DNA from: Erodium maritimum
Taxonomy: Eukaryota; Streptophyta; Magnoliopsida; Geraniales; Geraniaceae
DNA: 64,000 nt
NCBI GenBank assembly: GCA_963921825.1
Contig: OY997591.1
Location: 55,777,031 to 55,841,030 of the forward strand
Reading direction: 5' to 3'
The notes under the pieces: model-generated
The model's database searches: none
Told to the model about the DNA's origin: nothing
Seen by the model: the letters and a program-made list of their open reading frames with translations, nothing else
Shown here: piece after piece, positions 55,288 to 64,000 of the stretch
Layout: each line of letters starts with the position of its first letter
How positions within the stretch are numbered: position 1 is the stretch's first letter
Translations under genes and position numbers: made by a program

Positions 55288-57696
55288 TTTTATTTTTGAA
55301 TCGGGTAACCGGAGAATAGTATTAATACCCAAAGGTAATCAAACAAGAAATGGCGTAAACGCCTTGGGTTCCAGATATGTGTCCGGACTGGCCGTAACAG
55401 ACCCAGTGCTCGTGGACCCATAATAATAGCCTACGTGAATTCGTAGGCAAAAACTGAAGATAACTCGTTACCAGCGTCTCAAAATAGCGAGACATAAAAT
55501 AAAAGTACCTAAACAAAACAAACGATTAATTGTTTCAGAAATAATGCAGATAACCATAAAGCAAATAAAAGAGATGAGATGTTGGTGCAGGCTGCCCGGG
55601 ACCTCCGAACACTGGTTGTCCCGGGTCTGTAGGTATAGTCCGACATCGGCTCAACCCACCTTTGTCGGGTCGGGTCATTCCTGTATTGGAGGCTGCCCTG
55701 CCTCCACCTGCTTCTCCTGGTCCCCTTCAGAGTTGTCCGGCTTGGTGAAATCTGGTGGGAGGGTCGGATGATCCAGCGATTTCTTAGGCCCCGACGGTCG
55801 AGCATACAACGACCCACTCCTTGTCTGCAGGGATGATTTCTTTGCCTTCACCCGAATAGGGCCAGCTTTCCCAAGGCTTCCTTGGGGTCTTTCTCCTTCC
55901 ATATCCGAATCCCTAACTTGTCTACGGATTCGACAGGGGCAGGAAGGTTTCCAGCATGGTGGATGTTAGCCAGATTGTCAGGTTTTGTAAATCCCGGTGG
56001 CCTTCCACAGGCCCGACCCACTCCATCCTGCAACAAATTGACTACCCCTCCTAAGGTAGTCCTAGCCAGAGCGTCAGACTTCGAAGAAACGTCTACAGCA
56101 GAAAATCCATCCCCCATGACGACCTCCCTAGATCGGATCATATGGTTCAGAGAAAGCTCATTCAGGAGATCATCAACATCCGACGGTTCCAGGGAATAGG
56201 GGAGTATGCCATACCGTCTTCAACAACCTATCTTCATCCAACTGCCATGGTACCAGAATCGTTGTGTCATATCGGATCTCCTCCCGACCTATTCCCGGTA
56301 AGTGAATCGTACACCCCGTAATCCTGTGTGTCATCCTCCCACACTTGCGACAAAGATCCGTGAGCCTCTTATATTGTAGCTGAATTAGTGAGGAAGTGAC
56401 GGTTTCTGGGAACCGAAGGCGGAGTCTTCTCCAAAGAGGCTGGTTCAGCTCCATCTGTACCCGCATCCGTAGAAACATATCATACCGCCGGACAAAAGGT
56501 ATTGGAACTGACACCACCTGGGTACCAATGATGGCAGCAATAAGGCCCCGGACCTCCGGGGTCCTGGCCCCTAACGGGACGTTCATTACTCGGACTCCAA
56601 GCTCAATGTGATTGAACTCAATCTCGTTTGCCTGAACATACGCCCTGAGGGGTACCAAGAGCACTGGGAAGCCCTTGAAAATCCACGGCCCCCGATGACG
56701 GATATTCTCCATCGCCGCAGTAGACGGGAAATGATATCCCGTAACCTCCGGGGACATGTACTCAACCTGAATGTCGCCTACTTTCCATTTCTACAACATC
56801 ATTGCGCATACAGCATTATGGTTATTAGTCCGATCTCCTGCAACCCAGGCTGCCAGCGAGAACTGGTAAGTCCCCTTTTTGATCACCGGGACCGCTTCCA
56901 CCGGGACAACCACTTCATCGTCTTCATCCTCCCAGTCCGGAACCGGAGAAATACGGACCAAACTCACCCCCCCTGACGCGCAGGAGATCCAATCCCACTT
57001 GCCGATCGACTAGTCGATCCCGTTGCATGACCTACCGGGGGACGATACCTGGACCCGTCCGCCGGCGACTGTGGTCGAGAAAAGGGCGCCGGATCCTTGT
57101 GAATTGTAACCGGTTCCGGCGGGCTCCGTCTAGGATGCGACGCTGGCTGCAGCTCGATTAAGGCAAGGGTCCCGGTCGACACTCCGCCCGGTTTATCCTT
57201 CAGCGAGGTCAGATTTCCAGCAGGGCGGCTTTGTTCAAGCGGACGAAGAGGAGTGTCAATATGGGTCGCCGGAAATGTTACCTCAGGCAAAAACCTCGTC
57301 GTAGACGGGGGCTAGGGCTGCTGAGGATCATCACTGGGCCAGATCTGGGCAGCGGCTTCCATTTTCGGGCAAAGGAAGCGTGAGGATGCCGGATATGATG
57401 AGAACAAGGACATGGACGGCAAGGAAAGCGCTCTGGTGTTGCCGGAGCCGCTCGGATGGGCGCAGGAGTTCGTGAAGAGAAGCTCGACGGGACCGGAGGG
57501 AGAAAGAGCTATGAATTGTGGGAGTTGCAGGGGGGACGTTGCCAGGTAGCGAAGCCGGAGCTCAGACAACGACGACGTGAGGGCGTGGGGGATGGGCGGC
57601 GAGAAAACCCTAGCTAAGTAGAGAGAAAACCACTGTGTAGAGGTAGCGGATCGCTTTCAAATCTTGGAATTTTTAGTATCAGTAGAGGATTAGTTA
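55288..57696 (-). mobile_element. ORF1-only LINE-derived retroposon (family B, copy 3)
   Basis: On the minus strand a G/A-rich leader and ORF1 (57362 downward) lead to DUF4283 and a zinc knuckle, then a C-terminal region, then the family B tail (GGGTCCACGAGCACTGGGTC, ending CCGGTTACCCGATTC) and a short A tract at 55303-55293. There is no endonuclease or reverse transcriptase. A target duplication is probable: ATATTCACGGA (55277-55287) against GTATTCACAGA (57697-57707), 9 of 11. Confidence 0.75.
56173..56757 (-). pseudogene. Retroposon ORF1 fragment: DUF4283 plus CCHC zinc knuckle
   Basis: This 194-residue frame is open throughout. It starts TGYHFPSTAAMENIRHRGPW, with KGFPVLLVPLRAYV (second half of DUF4283). 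It continues through VRGLIAAIIGTQVVSVPIPF and the WRRLRLRFPETVTSS block, then the knuckle CRKCGRMTHRITGC at about 56312-56354. Upstream frames (57362-56964) supply a Pro/Ser-rich N-terminal part; the frame is broken between them. The downstream part (56141-55675, other frames) carries two FTKPDN(L)-type motifs like those of copy 1. Probably an RNA-binding ORF1 protein remnant. Confidence 0.75.
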
Positions 57697-57707
57697 GTAT
57701 TCACAGA

Positions 57708-58106
57708 ATTATATAATTTATTGTCTTTCATATATATTTTTTTGAAACGGTCTTTCATAAATTCATACTGTTGTAGTTCGCATTCTAAATAAATTAATGT
57801 GAGTGCGCAATATCAAATTATTAATGGCATTGGCCGGTCGCTCGTATGGTATTCAGCGAAAAAGCCGAAATAAAGGCCATACGACAGCAACCCCTTCGTT
57901 TTGGAGGGTCTTAATAATGGCAGGCATGAGTAGCCAAGTTGGAGTGTCATCTCCTATCATCCACACACAATGGACTAGCCAATCGTTATATATAATCTCT
58001 GACATGCTTTACATGCTTCCTAAGTTCTGACAAATTTGTTAGAGGATGTTTTATTATAATGAAAATAAGAATTTATATTTTTTTTACGTAAGCAATTAAT
58101 TAAGAA
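57708..58106. other. Intergenic, nothing recognised
   Basis: About 400 bases, AT-rich; a short plus-strand frame (57803-58030) has no recognisable domain. Confidence 0.35.
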
Positions 58107-58118
58107 AAATAACACAGT

Positions 58119-60372
58119 GAGACTCTCTCCTAGTTTTAGCCGCGCGAAGTTATGGTGTTTTCTTCTATTTCTATCGTTGTCGACATGCCTTCTACGGTGG
58201 TTCTCGTCGTGCTTCCTGTCGTCGCTCCAGCTGATGCTGCTCTCCTAGCATTAGCTTGTCCCCTGCAGACAGCTCACGGTGCGGGGGAGAAGAGTCGCTG
58301 ACGAAGAAAACCCAAGCCGACTAGGGTTCCCCCTACCTCGCCGTCTGCAGTGGAGATTTTGGCTCTCCCTCCTCCAGGAAAACCCTCGGATGAGATCTCC
58401 TTCTCATTATGGCCAGCCTCCCCGGCTCCGATCGTGTAGCCAAGACGTGGGAGGCATGTCACCAAACGACGCCCCATGGTTACTTCCTCTGCAAGTAAGG
58501 GCCTTCTAGCCCTCCCTCCTCCTAACCCTTGTTCACCCCCCCCCCCCATACCAGTCACGACCTCGCTCTGACTGTTCCCCAATAAGGTGGTGCGGTTATT
58601 ACGGTTTCGCCGCCGTCGGATCCTCTCTAAAGCGGTGCGGTGGCTAGGGTTTCATCACCATTGCGTCATGAGCATGCCCTGCCCCCCCCCCCCCCCCACT
58701 ATGGGTGCATAGGTTAAATCGTGACTACGCCGGTCTATAGCCCTCCTAGGGCACCACCGCTGTAGCGAGACCCGGCTGAGGGAAAGGCCTCGATGGAGGA
58801 ACTCCCCAGGTCGGCAGTGGTGGCTCTAAGGTTAGGACGATGCCTCCTCGATAAGGATAAGATCCCGCTTATCCCGACGTGCCTTGTAAAGCCGAAAAGA
58901 ATGACGTGGGATCAGTCGCGGAACCTGACTACGGAGGAGTTTGCTCCACCCTCAGCTGACTTGATCTCGGATCTTCAAGGTCTACGGGACGGTCTTTCGT
59001 CCTGTTCATTGGAAGATGAGGCGGAGGTCGAGGTGTTTGTCCCATCTTCCCGGGCAATATCGACGGCCATTGCCCGCCAACAATGGGGGATGTTGGGAAA
59101 ACTATGGTCCTCTAAGACCCCTCGAAAGAAAACTCTCCTGCGTATCATTACGAATGCATGGGGGAAGGCTGCTGAGGGCTTGTGATTAAGGACCTAGGGC
59201 CGAGGCTCTTTGGGTTTTACTTTCGGTCCTCTAAGGTTCGGGCGTGGGTCCGAGGCAATGAGCCCTGGTACTTTGACGGCCAGGCTCTGCTTCTCGGTGA
59301 TCTGGACCCGTGTGCTAGGGAGATGTCGGCTGTTGACCAAGTGCAATTATGGGTGCACGCTAGGGGTTTGCTTCCTCTGGTAAGGACAAGAGTGACGGGT
59401 ACCTCTATCGGGGACGGGCTGGGGGCATGTGTGGAAGTCCCATGTGATAAGTGGGGCATGTGCTGGGGTGGAACTGTAAAGGTTCGCTTCTAGCATCTCA
59501 TTGAGAGGCCGCTCTGGAGGGGACTGATACTTCGACTCAAGGAATTTCCTAAGCCAATCCACATTGAACTCACCTATTCCAAGCTTCCAAGCTTCTGCTA
59601 CAACTGTGGTAGACTTGGCCATGACTTGAAGGAGTGCACATGGGCAGTCAAAGGCCCCCCGCGATTTGGCTCCTCTATGCTGAAGTACCAGAGGGATAAG
59701 AAGATCAAGGCTATGCGATAAATTGGGGAGAGATTGATCGGTCACCTAATCCCAATGGCGTAACCCCTAAGGGCACCTTGACCCTAGATAGCCCCCCCCA
59801 GGTTATTTCAAGCTCCGTGCCTCCTGGTCTAGAGACTCGGGGTATGACCCGTTTGGAAGCCATTCAGTCCCATGCTGGCTCGATCTTGGGGGGCCCACCA
59901 TCTTCCTCTGGTGAGGTAGGTGGTGCAACGTGTGGAGGTCTGGGGAGAAAGGAGGTTGCAGTCCCGACACCCACTGCGGTAATTGGAGAGGGAACTGGAG
60001 CAATCAAAAGGTCAGTTGCTGGAGTACCTCAGGAGGAGCAGGTCAGGGCGGGGAAGCAGCCCCGCCAGGGGAATGAGAGGTAGGAGGAGCATCGGGGACT
60101 GGCCCTGGGAGGGGTCCCATGTAGATGCTTTGCCTCCCACCATCACCGTTGCTGAGATCCTATATTTCCGGCACCCTTCCCTCTCTTCGTATTCTGTCCT
60201 TGCTTATATGGCTTTCAAATATTGTATGCAACGGTTATAGTGATAAAATGTTCAGCGAGCCATTGCTCTTTCTGTCTGACCTTAATGGCCTGGGAGCATG
60301 TTCCTTGGCACACATCAATGTCATGATATAAATTTAGTACAATTGCACATTTCGCTCAAAAAAGAAGAAGAT
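58119..60372 (+). mobile_element. ORF1-only LINE-derived retroposon (family A, copy 2), best-preserved copy
   Basis: Flanked by AAATAACACAGT (58107-58118) and AAATGACACAGT (60373-60384), 11 of 12, with a purine-rich A tract at 60355-60372. It holds a leader with two C runs (58536-58547 and 58682-58697), an ORF1 with DUF4283 and a CCHC knuckle, a Gly-rich C-terminal frame, and a short tail ending ACAATTGCACATTTCGCTC. At 2.25 kb it has no endonuclease or reverse transcriptase. Confidence 0.85.
58793..59721 (+). pseudogene. Retroposon ORF1: DUF4283 plus CCHC zinc knuckle (near-complete)
   Basis: Starts at ATG 58793 (MEELPRSAVVALRLGRCLLD). DUF4283 spans about residues 85-190: ISTAIARQQWGMLGKLWSSK, then after a frameshift near 59180 IKDLGPRLFGFYFRSSKVRA, NEPWYFDGQALLLGDLDP. 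A linker (VQLWVHARGLLPLVR) follows, then an in-frame stop at 59491-59493, then RPLWRGLILRLKEF and the zinc knuckle CYNCGRLGHDLKEC (59596-59636). The frame ends at TAA 59719-59721. Another frame (59778-60083) carries a Gly/Ser-rich acidic tail. In plant L1 elements this two-domain protein binds nucleic acid; here it has no ORF2 partner. Confidence 0.8.
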
Positions 60373-60384
60373 AAATGACACAGT

Positions 60385-60640
60385 TATTGTCTTTGAGAAG
60401 ACTACAAGGATAAAATCAAGACACCGGTTTGTAAAAAGCAACACATCTAAAAACGCTCGTAACAAGGAGGGTTATAAGATAACAATCACGGATAACAACA
60501 AAACTAATTGCAACGATAATAAAACGATCAATTAGAATTACAAGGTTTTTCGAGCTTGTGGTTGCTGCATCAATGAAAATCACTCTGAGAACAACAGTGT
60601 ATAAATAGATTTTAAGGCTGGACTTACCCAACTTTAAGAT
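60385..60640. other. Intergenic, nothing recognised
   Basis: AT-rich; no feature seen. Confidence 0.35.
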
Positions 60641-60659
60641 CTCGATGGGGGTACAAACG

Positions 60660-62042
60660 GATGGTGCAAGCTTCTCGTGTCCAACTTCGAGTATTGGAAT
60701 GGGAGAAATTATTATTTTTGTATGGAAAAGAGATTGAAACTCTTTTGGACTCGACTAAACGATATCACTCTATGTATTTGTCATGCTGTCTGTTTAGTAT
60801 CTCTAGAATTAGCTCATCGATTTTATTTTCAAGGAATCAACAAATCTAGTTCGGTGCTTATATGTTTTGGTCAAAGTTTGTAGCCGGGAAAATCCATGAA
60901 AAGAATGGAGATTAACTCAGTAGAACCTCTCTCCTTTTCAGAATTTTGTTCGGTGTTGATTTCGAATTTTTATGCGTACTATAAGATTGTTTCTCGATCT
61001 TGTCATGTCTCTTCTCCGACCAAGTTTACGGTTGTTGGGTCTAGTGAAATCCGGACGCAGCTGGAGGCAGCAAAACACAAGGCTCCCAAGGCCAAGTCAA
61101 AGACGAAGGAAGGTCATGGCGTAGCTCCTGCCAAGAGAGGCAGACTGGATCAAAGAAGGTTTCACCACCGATCAAGGTGACTGAAGAACCTTGTCCGTAC
61201 GACAAAGTAGGGTCTCGACAGAAGGCTTCGGTTGAGTTGAGGTCGACCTCGTCACCGACCAGAAAAGTAAACTTGCATCCTTTGATCGGTAATATGGAGC
61301 AAGTAACTCGGACATTTTTGTGTGCAATCTGCCGTATAAGAGTTCTGATTCTTGGTTGAAGATTTTTTTCGACTCATTTGGGACGATCACTTGCTGCTCT
61401 GTTTCTCGACGTCCGAAAAGGGGAAGACGATTTTTCGATTTTGTCACCTTCTCGTCGGAACAAGAAGCGTCTATAGTTGTCGAAACTTTCAATGGCTATT
61501 GAGTTAATGGTTTCAAATTTTTCGTGGCTCTTGTTAGCCGAAAACCAGTCGTGTGCTGAATTGGATGCAGGAACGGAGCAAGCTTCCAATGACTACGATG
61601 GAAGATGGGAAGCATGATGGTGGTGTGTCGGTGGTTCGAGCTGTTCAGCCACTGGTGGCAGAGCCGTCGAAGTCTGTTCAAAAGATGTCGTGAAGTTGGA
61701 TCCTCGGTTGTAGATCAGCGAGCTCTTCGCTGGTTCGTCGGAGGCTACGCTAGATGAAAATTTTCCAAATATATTGGAGAGATCCTCGGAATTTAGATCA
61801 ATTTCGAATTCAATTCCAAAAAAATCAGATCACTGATTTTCAGGAGTTGATTGGCTTGGAGTTGACTTGATCCGCGCATGTCGCTGAGTTGCGTGGGGGA
61901 GAAGCTTCTCTGGGCGTAAGCGAAGTGTGTGCTGATAACCAGGCCTAGATTTCACTGAGTGGGCTGATGCTCAGCCTTGGGCCTGAGGCTGGGCCTGTAG
62001 TACAAGGCTTTGCGTCATCCAGTTCCCAGCCCACTACGACAC
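60660..62042 (+). pseudogene. LINE ORF1 fragment with RRM domain (broken)
   Basis: A reading around 61311-61540 gives DIFVCNLPYKSSDSWLKIFF (RNP2), RRPKRGRRFFDFVTFSSEQE (RNP1) and, after a stop at 61500, VNGFKFFVALVSRKP. Domain order and the NGxxVxGFxxFVAL ending match the ORF1 at 2774, so this is probably a related L1 ORF1 rather than a cellular RRM gene. Upstream is a Lys-rich stretch (KHKAPKAKSKTKEG, 61072-61113). Downstream the frame decays, and it is cut by the LTR starting at 62043. Confidence 0.6.
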
Positions 62043-64000
62043 TGTAATAACCACTTCCGGTCAACGACAGTCAAACCTGCGAAAAACAGGAAAATTTAAA
62101 AATTTTAAGACAAACACTTAATTTAACCTAAATTGACCCCGAGAGTCATATCGGACTTAAGTTGACCCCGTTATCGACCAAAATGAGTTCCGGGGGACTC
62201 AGGGCAACTTTCTGATCAATTTGGGAAATGTTGACTTTTCGTAGGAAAAGTCAACCGAGCGACGTTTTGGTCCATTCGAGGACCGTTTTGGATCCAAAAA
62301 GCTTAGCCGTCGGCGCAGCGGTCTTAGTTGAGCCGTTTCCTTGTAGCCCGTCAAGTTTCATAATTTCTTGGGAAAAGTGCCCGTTCGGGGCCCGAAACGT
62401 CTGATTTTCGCGAATCTGATTGGAAAATATCAAGTAGATATTTTCCAAAAGGTGTGGGACCCACCTTGACACTTGTCCTAATTGTGGTGGTGTTAGTTTT
62501 GGGGGGAAACTAGAGGGGACAATAGGGGTGGCCGGCCACACTTAATCAAAAAGAAAAAAAAAAGGAAAAATGTGTTATTTTGTGAAAAAGAAGAGAGTTT
62601 TAGAGAGAGAAAAGAGAGAGAAGTTAGGGTTTGTGACACTATTCACGTCTTTAACTTTTGGATCGTTTCAAGGCAAGGAGCAAACTTCTTCCCCTTGTCT
62701 TCCTCGTTGGTAAGACCTAAACCGATCGTCGTTTTGTTAACTTTTGAAGGTTAGAGTTTTGTGTAAAACTATGGGTTAGGGTTGTATTGAGGTTGGGGAA
62801 GTGTTGGAGACGTTTTAGAGGTGGTGGGAGGTTTGATTGAACGTTTTCCGGCGACCGGGAGCTCGGGAGGAGCTGCGGCCACCTTAGGGGGTGGCCGGCC
62901 ACTATAGGAGGTGGCTGGCCGGACCTAGGGCTGGCCACCACCATGATGGCCGAGCCCCTTTGAAACCCTAGGGCCCACGGCCCAATGGGCCGGGTGGGGC
63001 CCACGCACTCGGGTGCTCGGTTTTAGTGTTCGGAAGGTTTAAAACGTTCCCCAGACCAATTATCCTTAACCGAATCGAAATTTGGAATTAAATTGGAGAA
63101 GTTGTAATTAACGGGTTTTAGAAACTTTAAACGTTAATTAATTGAATCGGAAGTCGGAATTCGATTCCGTCAAGTGCATTGGGTTCCTTGAACTATTTTA
63201 AGACCGTAGAAACGAAAACGGGGACTTTTGGAGCCCCGGAAGGCCTTTTATAAAACCCGGGCAGATTCGCCATGTCGGGCGAATCGGGCCTTTACGGGTC
63301 CTTTATCGACAATGTCGAGTAATTGGGAAGTTTGGGAGTGATCGACATTGTCGGGGTTACGTTTGGGCGTTAAGTCTATTTAATTTCGGTTTATGCCTAC
63401 TAGTTTAAAAGTGTCCTAAATTTGTGTTCTGTTAGATCGTGCTGCGGACCGAGGCAAAGGGAAGCTCGGCGAGTGACTGGGATCACATCGAGGTTTAGTG
63501 GAGCGCTTTTGGAGTTATATACAAGGTAGGGAAAAGTAGCCGGATCTCGGCCCTGATTAGGGAAAGTTAACAGTAGAATTGAATGTGACACCGGGGTGTC
63601 GTGGGTTGAGTAGGTTTATTTAAATATTAGAAAAGCATGATACGGGAATGTAGCGTTTATGAGAAAAGCATGTGACACTTAGTAGTGTCGTAGGAACAGA
63701 GAAATTAGCGATATTAGAATTACTGGAGGCATATGACCATGCCCGGAGGTTGACTGTTTAATTTATGTCTTGGGTGGCCATGAGAGCCTGTGTTTGATTG
63801 TTGGTGTCTTGGGTGGCCATGAGAGCCCGTGTATTGTTGTTGAGTTTGGGTGGCCATGAGAGCCCGTGTTTGATTGTTGGTGTCTTGGGTGGCCATGAGA
63901 GCCCGTGTATTGTTGTTGAGTTTGGGTGGCCATGAGAGCCCGAGTTGTTATTGTTGAGTTGGGTGGCCATGAGAGCCCGTGTTCTTATTATTGGTGTATT
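62043..64000 (+). repeat. Second copy of the 23947-type LTR, cut by the window edge
   Basis: Starts TGTAATAACCACTTCCGG and follows the 23947-27578 LTR closely throughout, differing at perhaps 5-8% of positions. It reaches the minisatellite array at about 63770 when the window ends. Whether it is a solo LTR or the left end of a whole element cannot be told here. Confidence 0.85.
63765..64000 (+). repeat. Minisatellite array in the second LTR copy
   Basis: Six units visible with the core GGGTGGCCATGAGAGCC, spaced by TTTGATTGTTGGTGTCTT or TATTGTTGTTGAGTTT. The units alternate, unlike those in the 23947 copy. Confidence 0.85.

Noticed and set aside
61284-61540. Cellular RRM gene
   Set aside because: The block after the RRM (VNGFKFFVAL) parallels the LINE ORF1 at 2774, and the frame is broken, so a LINE remnant is the simpler reading.

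Overview
This window looks like nuclear DNA from a flowering plant. Nearly all of it is transposable elements nested in one another: Ty3/gypsy elements with long LTRs ending GGGCGTGACA, a Ty1/copia element, L1-type LINEs, and small Stowaway, Mutator-like and fold-back DNA elements. I saw no bacterial features, rRNA genes, tRNA genes or CRISPR array. The species cannot be told. Only one short gene (32539-32868, minus) looks like an intact host-type coding region.

Layout. 1-2790: 5' part of an L1-type LINE (minus strand: ORF1 with an RRM domain, then the ORF2 endonuclease), running off the left edge and abutting a gypsy 5' LTR remnant. 2790-27690: a Tekay/Del-like gypsy element (plus). Its gag region is split by a 14.2-kb insertion (4139-18334): a non-autonomous gypsy element on the minus strand, with a tRNA-Asp-type primer site, which itself holds a copia element (5560-13580). 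The Tekay 3' LTR is split by a 3.6-kb solo LTR (23947-27578, target duplication GTACC) and ends at a fold-back MITE. 27905-33290: lower-copy DNA with a small copia-type solo LTR (30904-31344), a Stowaway MITE (31493-31733) and the two-helix membrane protein gene.

33291-60372 is a cluster of LINE-derived retroposons. Several keep an ORF1 with DUF4283 and a CCHC zinc knuckle, then go straight to a 3' tail and poly(A), with no endonuclease or reverse transcriptase (33291-35965 minus; 37575-39800 plus; 55288-57696 minus; 58119-60372 plus). Others have an ordinary L1-like tail and no recognised protein (42881-45108, 45158-47330). Target duplications are visible for several. MITEs and AT-rich tandem repeats lie between them. 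A pair of nested solo LTRs in opposite orientation (49274-55081 outer, 50085-53017 inner), each with a perfect 5-bp duplication, sits in the tail of one retroposon. 60640-62042 is another RRM-type LINE ORF1 fragment. 62043-64000 is a second copy of the 23947 LTR, cut by the window edge.

How the parts relate. The ORF1-only retroposons look like parasites of autonomous L1 LINEs, supplying an RNA-binding protein or only RNA and depending on another element's ORF2. The long solo LTRs share a conserved hairpin plus a pyrimidine tract and CAG at about the same distance from their 3' ends. These two points are the most unusual in the window.
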